A stretch of DNA of 9,976 bases, taken from contig DFGI01000093.1 of NCBI GenBank assembly GCA_002371705.1, positions 1 through 9,976 of the forward strand, read 5' to 3'. Made by a program: the position numbers and the translations under genes. The stretch is from Bacteroidales bacterium UBA3754 (GTDB lineage: Bacteria; Bacteroidota; Bacteroidia; Bacteroidales; UBA1715). Positions 1 through 6,873 of the stretch are shown piece by piece (position 1 is the first letter of the stretch; each line of letters opens with the position of its first letter). The notes below the pieces were generated by a model that made no database searches, had not been told where the DNA came from, and saw only the letters and a list, made by a program, of their open reading frames with translations.

Positions 1-1085
1 TTCATTGAACCAAGCATTTCTTTCATAACTCGGCCAGCCGATGGAGCCCACGAACCATTTTCCACAATTGCAACTTTTCGGTTGCAGTAGCCTTTTATTT
101 GCAGGCGGTGCAGAAAATCGTACATCGGAGTGAACACGCCCGCATCGTATGACGACGCGGCAACAATCATTTTTGAATGACGGAATGCATCTTCCACATT
201 TTCAGCAATGTCGGAATGACATAAATCGCTCACAACAACCCGTTTAGCACCTTTTTTCTCTAAAATTTCAGCCAACTTTTGTGCTGCAACCAACGTTCCC
301 CCGTGTATTGAAGCGCATGCTATGAAAATACCTTCAGTTTCTACTGCGTACTTGCTCCACGTGTCATACAATTGTATGTATTCCGAAAGATTGTCTTCCA
401 GAATTGGCCCATGCAACGGACGAATCGCGCGGATTGGAAGATTTCCGACTTTCCCCAACAACGTTTGCACGGGAACGCCGTATTTTCCAACTATGTTGAA
501 ATAGTAGCGACGGGCTTCGCATGTCCAATCGTCGTCGTCACGTCCGTAGAAACCGCATTTTTCCAAAGCACCGAATTTTCCGAAACCGTCGGCGCTGTAC
601 AACACACCATCATATTCGTCAAACGTTACAATCACTTCAGGCCAATGCACCATAGGCGCTGTGAAGAATTTTAGGGAATGTTTCCCCAACGTAAGCGTGT
701 CGCCATCTTTCACTGCGGTTGTTCGTCCATCAAGTTGAATGTTTTCAAAAAACTGGGGCAACATTTGAATTGCTTTTGCACTTGCAACGATTTTTAAATC
801 GGGAAATGCCGTAACAACCCATTCTATCAGTGCCGAATGGTCGGGTTCCAAATGTTGCACAATCAGAAAATCTGGTTTTCTACCGTTCAGCGCGCGTTGC
901 AAATTTTGTTTCCATTCTTCGCCTTTGCGGGCATCAACTGTATCCATTATTGCAATTTTCTCATCAACAATCAGATACGAATTATACGAAATGCCTTCTG
1001 GCACAATATATTGATTTTCAAATAACTCTATGTCGGTGTCGTCAACACCGATGTATACCACTGAATCGCGCAATGTTTTTTCCAT
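1..1085 (-). CDS. fprA: Flavodiiron protein (A-type flavoprotein, FprA-like), 3' end outside window
   Basis: A cytoplasmic enzyme that reduces O2 to water and/or NO to N2O, protecting anaerobes. Reading leftwards from the ATG at 1085, 361 residues are open to the window edge; the family is usually near 400 residues, so roughly the last 35-40 are missing. The N-terminal metallo-beta-lactamase-like domain (about 1-250) keeps a full set of di-iron ligands: H78, E80, D82 and H83 in HLEPDH, then H147 (VHWPE), D166 (SADGFG) and H225 (LHGP). The flavodoxin domain begins near 252 (GIFIACASIHGGT), with S259 and T264 placed as FMN-phosphate contacts, and the family C-terminal motif ENGSWAPSAG is at 342-351. 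Nothing visible separates O2 from NO preference. It has no rubredoxin or reductase fusion in the visible part. It follows the lipoprotein gene in the same direction but is separated from it by a terminator, so it probably has its own promoter. Confidence 0.95.
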   Translation of the reverse strand, partial: MEKTLRDSVVYIGVDDTDIELFENQYIVPEGISYNSYLIVDEKIAIMDTVDARKGEEWKQNLQRALNGRKPDFLIVQHLEPDHSALIEWVVTAFPDLKIVASAKAIQMLPQFFENIQLDGRTTAVKDGDTLTLGKHSLKFFTAPMVHWPEVIVTFDEYDGVLYSADGFGKFGALEKCGFYGRDDDDWTCEARRYYFNIVGKYGVPVQTLLGKVGNLPIRAIRPLHGPILEDNLSEYIQLYDTWSKYAVETEGIFIACASIHGGTLVAAQKLAEILEKKGAKRVVVSDLCHSDIAENVEDAFRHSKMIVAASSYDAGVFTPMYDFLHRLQIKGYCNRKVAIVENGSWAPSAGRVMKEMLGSM

Positions 1086-1103
1086 TTTTCTATTGATTTT
1101 CCA

Positions 1104-1111
1104 CAAAAATA
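1104..1111 (-). promoter_or_regulatory. Possible -7 box (TATTTTTG) for the flavodiiron gene
   Basis: The minus strand reads TATTTTTG, which fits the Bacteroidetes TAnnTTTG box, 18 bases before the ATG at 1085. It lies at the end of the T-run of the upstream terminator. No TTTG element is visible about 20 bases upstream, and any T-rich tract can match by chance, so this is weak. Confidence 0.35.
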
Positions 1112-1150
1112 AAAAAAATAGGCGACACTATGCTAACCATAGTATCGCCT
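1111..1150 (-). terminator. Rho-independent terminator of the lipoprotein gene
   Basis: The arms 1120-1132 and 1138-1150 form a 13-bp stem around a 5-base loop. On the minus strand all pairs hold, one as a G-U wobble, and the hairpin is followed by a run of eight T. On the plus strand the wobble becomes a C-A mismatch and there is no T-run, so the terminator acts on minus-strand transcripts. It begins 24 bases after the lipoprotein stop codon. Confidence 0.9.
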
Positions 1151-1174
1151 ATTTTCAGAATTTTCGAGAGTATT

Positions 1175-1684
1175 TTATTTCGTTCCCGTAAACGAGTCAG
1201 TGTAAATAACTTCGGTGTTGTAAGTTGTTGTCGTGATAGTTTTGTAACTATACATTAGAATGTATTTTCCATCTTTGTCGGGAATAATCGCGCACGAATA
1301 CGGGATTTTTTCGCTAATGTTAACAGCTTCCGTTACAATTTTAGAACCATCCTCGTTGTCAATTGTTCCACCTTTGATTGCGCCGCAATATGCGTCAGCA
1401 CCATCAATTTTCACAAATTTCATATCCTCGGTGTAGAACAAAAGGTCTTTTGTGGTAGTGGGATATACAACAATTGATTTAGAATTTCCTTCGTTTTTCC
1501 TTACTCGTAATGTACAAGTATTATCATTTTCAACAAATGAATTGTTAATTGTTGAGGTGGTGTGGCGTGTGCCTGTAAAATCGCCAACGTAGTTGTCGCG
1601 CGCATCGGGGTCGTCTTTTCCGCATCCGCACATCAAAACCAATGAAAACAATACAGAGCCAGCTGCAAATAAAAATTTCTTCAT
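1175..1684 (-). CDS. Small predicted lipoprotein, no recognised family
   Basis: A 169-residue protein with a type II signal peptide: MKKF start, hydrophobic stretch 4-19, and a probable lipidated Cys at C21 (M-C-G-C; the -3 Met is not the commonest residue). The mature N-terminus is C-G-K-D-D-P-D. An acidic run just after the Cys resembles the lipoprotein export signal that sends Bacteroidetes lipoproteins to the cell surface, so surface exposure is likely but inferred. The rest is rich in Thr, Asn and Tyr with alternating hydrophobic residues, suggesting a small beta-sandwich or barrel; the opening YVGDFTGT phrase is common in Bacteroidetes lipoproteins of this size. I do not recognise a catalytic motif and assign no function. 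The gene stands alone, with its own promoter box at 1715-1722 and its own terminator. Confidence 0.8.
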   Translation of the reverse strand: MKKFLFAAGSVLFSLVLMCGCGKDDPDARDNYVGDFTGTRHTTSTINNSFVENDNTCTLRVRKNEGNSKSIVVYPTTTKDLLFYTEDMKFVKIDGADAYCGAIKGGTIDNEDGSKIVTEAVNISEKIPYSCAIIPDKDGKYILMYSYKTITTTTYNTEVIYTDSFTGTK

Positions 1685-1714
1685 CTCATTTAATTTTTAA
1701 TGGTTAATATGTTA

Positions 1715-1722
1715 CAAATATA
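1715..1722 (-). promoter_or_regulatory. -7 box (TATATTTG) for the lipoprotein gene
   Basis: The minus strand reads TATATTTG, a full match to TAnnTTTG, 30 bases before the ATG at 1684, predicting a leader of about 24 bases. No good TTTG is seen at the -33 position. The box lies in the divergent 152-base gap shared with the FKBP gene. Confidence 0.6.
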
Positions 1723-1786
1723 TCACAAATTTTTAGAAATCCCTTGCGGAATGCGAATTTTATTTGTTTCTCAAACACAACTATCC

Positions 1787-1817
1787 TTTGCCACAAACAA
1801 AATGTTTATTAGATTTG
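1787..1817 (+). promoter_or_regulatory. Bacteroidetes housekeeping promoter for the FKBP gene
   Basis: TTTG at 1787-1790 and TAGATTTG at 1810-1817 are separated by 19 bases, matching the TTTG-N19-21-TAnnTTTG consensus. Transcription should start near 1824, leaving a leader of about 13 bases before the ATG at 1837. This is the best promoter in the window. Confidence 0.85.
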
Positions 1818-1836
1818 CAGAAATAAAATTGAGACT

Positions 1837-2439
1837 ATGATACAGACAAATTTAGACAAAGCAAGCTACAGCTTGGGAATGAACATTGGTTCGAGTTTGA
1901 AAGGCGAAGGTGTGACTGAAATCAATGCGGAACTCTTCGCAAAAGGACTTTCGGATATGATGAAAGGCGAAAAACTTGAACTTTCAATGCAGGAAGCCTA
2001 CGAAACAATCCAATCGTTTTTGGCTCAGGCAAATGCGAAAAAGTTTGAGAAAAATATTACCGAAGGCAAGAAATTTTTGGAAGAAAACGCAAAACGTCCT
2101 GGTGTTGTAACATTGCCAAGTGGTCTGCAATACGAAATCTTGAAACAAGGCAACGGTCCTAAACCAAAGGCAACCGACACGGTAACAACACATTACCACG
2201 GAACATTGATTGATGGAACCGTGTTCGACAGCTCCGTGCAACGCAATCAGCCGGCATCGTTTCCTGTAAATGGCGTAATCAAAGGTTGGGTGGAAGCTCT
2301 GCAATTGATGCCCGTTGGTTCGAAATGGAAATTATACATTCCTTCGGAATTGGCGTATGGCGCAAATCCGCACCCAGGAGGACCGATAGAACCGCACATG
2401 GCGCTGGTTTTCGAGGTTGAACTGTTGGCAATAAAATAG
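1837..2439 (+). CDS. fklB: FKBP-type peptidyl-prolyl cis-trans isomerase (FklB/Mip architecture)
   Basis: Catalyses cis-trans isomerisation of Xaa-Pro bonds to help proteins fold. At 200 residues it has the two-part plan of FKBP22/Mip proteins: an N-terminal helical dimerisation domain (about 1-88, starting with the typical KASYSLGMNIG) and a C-terminal FKBP domain (about 90-199). The active-site residues of FKBP12 can be matched: Y120, F130, D131, F142, V147, I148, W151, Y174 and F192. There is no signal peptide or lipobox, so it should be cytoplasmic like FklB rather than periplasmic like FkpA or Mip. The promoter immediately upstream supports this start. The next gene has its own putative promoter box, so the FKBP gene may be monocistronic. 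The family call is firm; the symbol is by architecture and its client proteins are unknown. Confidence 0.93.
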   Translation: MIQTNLDKASYSLGMNIGSSLKGEGVTEINAELFAKGLSDMMKGEKLELSMQEAYETIQSFLAQANAKKFEKNITEGKKFLEENAKRPGVVTLPSGLQYEILKQGNGPKPKATDTVTTHYHGTLIDGTVFDSSVQRNQPASFPVNGVIKGWVEALQLMPVGSKWKLYIPSELAYGANPHPGGPIEPHMALVFEVELLAIK

Positions 2440-2455
2440 ATTAAAACGGATTTCG

Positions 2456-2486
2456 TTGGTTTTGTCACAAATATTGCGTAATTTTG
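2456..2486 (+). promoter_or_regulatory. Probable promoter for the porE-purM pair
   Basis: TAATTTTG at 2479-2486 fits TAnnTTTG and lies 19 bases before the ATG at 2506. A partial -33 element, TTG at 2456-2458, is 20 bases upstream. The -33 is incomplete, so confidence is moderate. No hairpin terminator is visible between the FKBP stop at 2439 and this box, so read-through from fklB is also possible. Confidence 0.55.
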
Positions 2487-2505
2487 AAACAGCATAGAAA
2501 ATAAT

Positions 2506-4494
2506 ATGAAACGTTTTGTACTTTACATTTCTTTATTGTTTCTAATTACCGATGTGTTCGGTCAGAGTTCTTTGCAGAAAAGAGCCGAGAATGCGTTGCG
2601 CAACAACGAGTACACGTTTGCCATTAACAATTTCAAGAGCTTGTTTTCGCAAACAGAAAACGAGGATCCGCAGAAAGCTGTCATCGCATACAAAATCGGC
2701 TATTGCTATCGTCACATTTCGAGCCCGTTGCACGCGCAACTATGGTTGGAAAAGGCAATTGACTTGAAATATCAGGAACCGATTGCGTATCTCTATTGTG
2801 CCGATGCGATGCGGATGAACGGAAATTTTGACAAAGCCATTTCTTATTACGATAAATATATGTCGCTCGTGCCGTCGGACAAACGGGGCGAGAAAGGCAT
2901 TGAATCGTGCCGCACGGCGAAAAAGTGGGCGCAAAACCCCACAAATTATAAGATAACCAACGTGGCGTACATCAACAGCGAATTTTCGGACTATGCGCCG
3001 TTCTACAACTTTGATGGGAAAGGTTGCACGTTGTATTTTTCTTCGTCGCGGGCAAATTCCGTAGGCGATAAAATCCATGGTGGTAGTGGACAGCATTTCT
3101 GCGATTTGTATTCTTCTAAGGAAGATGCAAAAGGTGCTTGGTCGGCTCCATTCCCGATTTCGGAGCAGATAAACACAACCAACGAGGAAGGCGCGCCAAG
3201 TGTGACGCATGACGGAAATTATATTTTCTATACGCAGTGTAACTATGGCGACAATCATTATCAATGTAAAATTATGTCGTCAACAAAAATCGGTTCATCG
3301 TGGGATAAACCTAATCATTTAGTTGTCAGTGAAATACCGCAGGACACGAACGACTATGTTCATCCAAATATTTCTTCAGATGGATTGAAATTGTATTTTG
3401 CTTCAAATCGTCCCGGTGGCTTTGGTGGATACGATATTTGGTATTGTACCCGTCCGTCGGCTAAGGATAAATGGAGCAAGCCAAGGAATGCAGGCGATGT
3501 GGTTAACACCGACGGTGACGAATTGTATCCATTTTACCGTGCAGCCGACAGCATTTTGTTCTTTTCTTCGACTGGACATATTGGAATGGGCGGCCTCGAC
3601 ATTTTCCGTGTGAATTACGATGCAAAAGGAAAACCATACACGTTGAATTTGATGGCTCCAATCAATTCCCCTTCCGATGATTTTGGAATAACATTCAAAG
3701 ATTCGCTCGAAGAAGGATATTTCAGCTCGAACCGCCCAGGTGGCAAAGGTTACGATGACATTTACCATTTCTCAATTATTAAACTTCACTTTAAAGTGAA
3801 AGGGCAGGTGCTGAATGAAATCACAGAAAAACCTATCTCCAATGCGACCGTCAGTCTTATTGGTAGCGATGGAACGTCAATAGAAGTTATTTCCGATGAA
3901 AATGGCAATTATGAGTTTGAACTGAATCCGCAAACAAATTATGTGCTTTTGGCAATTCACGAAGGGTATCTGAACAGCAAATACAAACTTTCGACTTTTG
4001 GACGAAAGGAAGATAAAAATTTTGATGTGAATCTTTATATGACGCAGTTGGATTCGCCAATCGAAGTCCCCAATGTCCTGTATGATGTGAATTTGTGGGA
4101 TTTGCGTCCAGAATCAATAGTTTCGCTCAACAAATTGTATGAAACACTTATCGACAACCCGAACATTGCCATTGAACTTAGTTCGCACACCGATTACCGT
4201 GTGGGTACAAAAATGACTAACGAGGAACTTTCGCAACGCCGTGCGCAATCGGTTGTGAATTTCCTAATTGCGAAGGGAATTGATGCTAAACGACTTACCG
4301 CAAAAGGTTATGGTGCAACGCAACCGAAAGTTATTGACCATAAAAATGCGGAATTATATGATTTTCTTAATGTTGGCGATAAATTGACTCCTGAATTCAT
4401 CAAAAATCTCTCGAGTGAACAACAACAGGAAATTTGTCACCAAATCAATCGTAGAACAGAATTTAAAGTGACTTCAATAAACTATAATAAATAG
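2506..4494 (+). CDS. porE: PorE-like TPR / beta-propeller / CRD / OmpA multidomain protein
   Basis: A 662-residue envelope protein with the domain order described for PorE (PG1058) of the Porphyromonas gingivalis type IX secretion system. A signal peptide covers about 1-19 with probable cleavage after V-F-G. TPR-like helices follow (about 22-145), then a PD40/WD40-like propeller (about 150-422) with repeated blades such as LYFSSSR, LYFASNRPGGFGGYDIW, LFFSSTGHIGMGGLDIF and GYFSSNRPGGKGYDDIY. A carboxypeptidase-regulatory-like fold (about 430-510) leads into an OmpA C-terminal peptidoglycan-binding domain (about 530-658) with HTD at 561-563, N572, LS at 575-576 and R579; D563 and R579 are the likely contacts to diaminopimelate. 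The tail INRRTEFKV is typical of Bacteroidetes members. The role inferred is a periplasmic anchor between the outer-membrane secretion machinery and peptidoglycan. Other Bacteroidetes OmpA proteins share this layout, so T9SS membership is likely, not proven. No lipobox Cys is seen. Its stop codon abuts the purM start. Confidence 0.82.
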   Translation: MKRFVLYISLLFLITDVFGQSSLQKRAENALRNNEYTFAINNFKSLFSQTENEDPQKAVIAYKIGYCYRHISSPLHAQLWLEKAIDLKYQEPIAYLYCADAMRMNGNFDKAISYYDKYMSLVPSDKRGEKGIESCRTAKKWAQNPTNYKITNVAYINSEFSDYAPFYNFDGKGCTLYFSSSRANSVGDKIHGGSGQHFCDLYSSKEDAKGAWSAPFPISEQINTTNEEGAPSVTHDGNYIFYTQCNYGDNHYQCKIMSSTKIGSSWDKPNHLVVSEIPQDTNDYVHPNISSDGLKLYFASNRPGGFGGYDIWYCTRPSAKDKWSKPRNAGDVVNTDGDELYPFYRAADSILFFSSTGHIGMGGLDIFRVNYDAKGKPYTLNLMAPINSPSDDFGITFKDSLEEGYFSSNRPGGKGYDDIYHFSIIKLHFKVKGQVLNEITEKPISNATVSLIGSDGTSIEVISDENGNYEFELNPQTNYVLLAIHEGYLNSKYKLSTFGRKEDKNFDVNLYMTQLDSPIEVPNVLYDVNLWDLRPESIVSLNKLYETLIDNPNIAIELSSHTDYRVGTKMTNEELSQRRAQSVVNFLIAKGIDAKRLTAKGYGATQPKVIDHKNAELYDFLNVGDKLTPEFIKNLSSEQQQEICHQINRRTEFKVTSINYNK

Positions 4495-5664
4495 ATGGCA
4501 GTAGAATCAAGATACATGCAGCGCGGTGTTTCCGCAGGAAAAGAAGACGTTCACAATGCAATAAAAAACATAGATAAAGGATTATATCCCAAAGCATTTT
4601 GTAAAATCATTCCCGATATTTTGGGAGGCGATCCAGCATATTGCAACATTATGCACGCCGATGGCGCTGGTACAAAATCATCGTTGGCGTATTTGTATTG
4701 GAAAGAAACGGGCGATGTTTCTGTGTGGAAAGGCATTGCGCAGGATGCGTTGATTATGAATATCGACGATTTGCTTTGCGTCGGCGCGGTTGATAATATT
4801 TTGGTCTCGTCAACTATTGGAAGAAACAAATTGTTGATTCCTGGCGAAGTGATTTCCGCAATAATCAATGGAACCGACGAATTGCTTGCCGAACTGCGGG
4901 AACTTGGCGTGGGTGTGTATGCTACCGGCGGCGAAACTGCCGATGTTGGCGATTTGGTGCGCACAATCATTGTGGATAGCACGGTAACGTGCCGTATGAA
5001 ACGCTCCGATGTAATCAACAACGCTAATATTGCGCCTGGCGATGTGATTGTGGGACTTGCGTCGTATGGAAAAGCAACTTACGAAAAAAGCTACAACGGC
5101 GGTATGGGCAGTAATGGTCTTACTTCGGCACGCCACGATGTGTTTGGAAAATATCTTGCAAAAAAATATCCTGAAAGTTACGATGCTGCCGTTCCCGAAG
5201 ATTTAGTGTATTCGGGAAATCTTAAACTTACAGATGCTGTTGAAGGCTCACCGATAGATGCAGGAAAATTAGTCCTTTCGCCCACACGTACGTATGCACC
5301 CGTAGTGAAAAAAATTCTGGACGCACTGCGTCCACAAATTCATGGAATGGTTCATTGCTCTGGTGGCGCGCAAACAAAAATTTTGCATTTTATTGATAAT
5401 CTGAAAGTTGTGAAAGACAATCTATTCCCTGTGCCTCCGCTTTTCAAAACTATCAAAGAGCAATCGGGCACTGATTGGAAGGAAATGTACAAGGTTTTCA
5501 ATATGGGACACAGGTTGGAAGTGTATATTGCGCCTGAATATGCACAACAAGTAATAAACATTTCAAAATCGTTCGGTATTGATGCTCAAATAGTTGGACG
5601 TGTTGAGGCATCCGATACAAAAGAATTGGTTATTGAAAGCGAATTTGGAACGTTCCAATACTAA
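4495..5664 (+). CDS. purM: Phosphoribosylformylglycinamidine cyclo-ligase (AIR synthase), Bacteroidetes type
   Basis: Closes the imidazole ring in purine synthesis: formylglycinamidine ribonucleotide plus ATP gives aminoimidazole ribonucleotide. The 389-residue protein is longer than E. coli PurM (about 345) and clearly diverged, but the landmarks align: HADGAGTKSSLAY (54-66, matching TDGVGTK), MNIDDLLCVGA (88-98), ATGGETADVGD (143-153, matching GGETAEM), LSPTRTYAPVV, HGMVHCSGGAQTKI (matching the HLTGGG segment), and MYKVFNMGHRLEV near the C-terminus (matching MYRTFNCGVGM). The ATG follows the porE TAG with no spacer, implying translational coupling. No other purine gene is adjacent. The 3' end overlaps the convergent propeller gene by 4 bases and no T-run terminator is visible. 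Many databases label this form only as AIR-synthase-related; the purM call rests on motif alignment. Confidence 0.87.
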   Translation: MAVESRYMQRGVSAGKEDVHNAIKNIDKGLYPKAFCKIIPDILGGDPAYCNIMHADGAGTKSSLAYLYWKETGDVSVWKGIAQDALIMNIDDLLCVGAVDNILVSSTIGRNKLLIPGEVISAIINGTDELLAELRELGVGVYATGGETADVGDLVRTIIVDSTVTCRMKRSDVINNANIAPGDVIVGLASYGKATYEKSYNGGMGSNGLTSARHDVFGKYLAKKYPESYDAAVPEDLVYSGNLKLTDAVEGSPIDAGKLVLSPTRTYAPVVKKILDALRPQIHGMVHCSGGAQTKILHFIDNLKVVKDNLFPVPPLFKTIKEQSGTDWKEMYKVFNMGHRLEVYIAPEYAQQVINISKSFGIDAQIVGRVEASDTKELVIESEFGTFQY

Positions 5665-6731
5665 TATTCAACAAACACAGCCTTTCCGTTGGTAGTTGCG
5701 CAGAAGATTGTGCCGTCATCAAGGATGATTGGCGATGAGAATATTTTTCCGCCAATGAATATTTTTTTCACCAATTCACCGTTGGAACGTATTACATACA
5801 AATATTTATCGTAGGAACCAACAACAGCGTATTCTCCATTGTTGATTATTCCAGCAGACGAAACAACTCGTTTCCCCGTTGGAATTTCCGCTATTTTCAA
5901 ACCATTGTGGTCAACCACGTAAATGTTCTTATCGAACGAACCGCAGATAATGTTTCCATTTGCGAACTGTTGGGGCGATGCGTGAATTCGCCCTTCAGTG
6001 TCGAAGCGCCACTGCATTTTGCCCGTTGTGGAAACGGAATAGATATTTTTGTCGTACGAACCAAAAACAATCACAGAATCAGACTGTGGCATAGCTTTCG
6101 AATGCATAATCCAACCGTCGGTTTGGAATGTTGACAACAGATTACCAAGATTGTCAAAGAAATACATACGTTTGTCGTTGCTGCCAATGCAAATCAACGC
6201 GTTGCCAAGTACGGTCGGACTTCCGTGTGTCAAGTGTTTAATGCGTGACAAAAACAAAGTGTCAGCGTTCATATTGTAGAACCACAAACCTTTCACTCCC
6301 GTGGCGAACACCATCCACAATGAATCGAGCTGCACGCTGTTGGTATAAATTCTTCCTCCGGGACGGATGGTTTTTTGCAACTCACCATCTTCGTTGAAAA
6401 AATACATATTCCCATCGTAAGAACCTATGGAAACCAATGAATCATAGACAATTGCGGGGGTTGCGTGAACCCAGAATTTTGTGCGATATACTTTTTTTAT
6501 CATATTTCCCGACGAAAGTGAGTCGTTTGAAGTCAGAAAATATATCGAACGGCGGTGCGTTCCAAGCACGACAGTGTTGTTTTTCATGCGAATTGGCGTG
6601 GAATAAGCCGCACCTTTTAGTTGTACAGTTGTTATTTTACATGAATCTTTATATGTCGTAGTAACCATTCCTTCGTGGCTTGCGCAAGCCACAAACAGAA
6701 TTGGACATATCAAGAATAAAAAACGTTTCAT
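5661..6731 (-). CDS. Eight-repeat PQQ-like beta-propeller lipoprotein
   Basis: The start chosen is the ATG at 6731 (356 residues). A TTG at 6758 is in frame but falls inside the probable promoter box and would put nine residues before the signal peptide. The N-terminus is a type II signal peptide with lipidated C16 (F-V-A-C, a slightly unusual lipobox); the following A-S-H-E-G is not acidic, so periplasmic orientation is more likely than surface export. The rest is built from eight copies of a G-S-x-D-K-x-[IM]-Y like strand, at about 56, 102, 142, 182, 223, 263, 304 and 344, spaced 40-46 residues, most followed by N-G or D-G turns. This fits an eight-bladed PQQ-type propeller. No quinone-binding or catalytic residues can be recognised, so a scaffold role is more likely than dehydrogenase activity. 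The shape recalls BamB of the outer-membrane assembly complex, but that is resemblance of architecture only. Confidence 0.8.
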   Translation of the reverse strand: MKRFLFLICPILFVACASHEGMVTTTYKDSCKITTVQLKGAAYSTPIRMKNNTVVLGTHRRSIYFLTSNDSLSSGNMIKKVYRTKFWVHATPAIVYDSLVSIGSYDGNMYFFNEDGELQKTIRPGGRIYTNSVQLDSLWMVFATGVKGLWFYNMNADTLFLSRIKHLTHGSPTVLGNALICIGSNDKRMYFFDNLGNLLSTFQTDGWIMHSKAMPQSDSVIVFGSYDKNIYSVSTTGKMQWRFDTEGRIHASPQQFANGNIICGSFDKNIYVVDHNGLKIAEIPTGKRVVSSAGIINNGEYAVVGSYDKYLYVIRSNGELVKKIFIGGKIFSSPIILDDGTIFCATTNGKAVFVEY

Positions 6732-6745
6732 ATCAACTATTTCGA

Positions 6746-6753
6746 CAAAAATA
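6746..6753 (-). promoter_or_regulatory. -7 box (TATTTTTG) for the propeller lipoprotein gene
   Basis: The minus strand reads TATTTTTG, fitting TAnnTTTG, 14 bases before the ATG at 6731, so transcription would start near 6739. This places the alternative TTG start at 6758 upstream of the transcript and supports 6731 as the true start. No matching -33 element is seen. Confidence 0.5.
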
Positions 6754-6847
6754 CACAAAAATTGAATGATAAATACTTAATACACACAATAGTTATATGT
6801 TTTTTGCTAATATTTCCACAGAACGCATCAATTCGAGTAAATTTTTA

Positions 6848-6855
6848 TACTTTTG
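6848..6855 (+). promoter_or_regulatory. -7 box (TACTTTTG) for the proB operon
   Basis: TACTTTTG matches TAnnTTTG, 18 bases before the proB ATG at 6874, predicting a leader of about 12 bases. No TTTG at the -33 position is seen. It lies in the divergent gap 6732-6873, which otherwise holds only A/T-rich sequence with no recognised operator, attenuator or riboswitch. Confidence 0.55.
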
Positions 6856-6873
6856 TATCCTATTTAACGCGAA

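Noticed and set aside
322..1096. Several plus-strand open frames of 60-100 codons
   Set aside because: They are antisense to the flavodiiron gene, whose protein and ligand motifs are unmistakable, and their translations show no domain-like pattern.
2740..3264. Minus-strand open frame of 174 codons
   Set aside because: It is antisense to the TPR and propeller part of the porE-like gene; Arg/Ile-rich translation typical of a shadow frame.
3785..3800. Perfect 16-bp palindrome TTCACTTTAAAGTGAA
   Set aside because: It lies in the middle of the porE-like gene and is fully explained by codons for a beta-strand (L-H-F-K-V-K). There is no nearby gene start for it to control.
6732..6758. Upstream TTG start extending the propeller lipoprotein by nine residues
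   Set aside because: The TTG lies over the putative TAnnTTTG box, and the ATG at 6731 gives a normal lipoprotein signal peptide beginning M-K-R.
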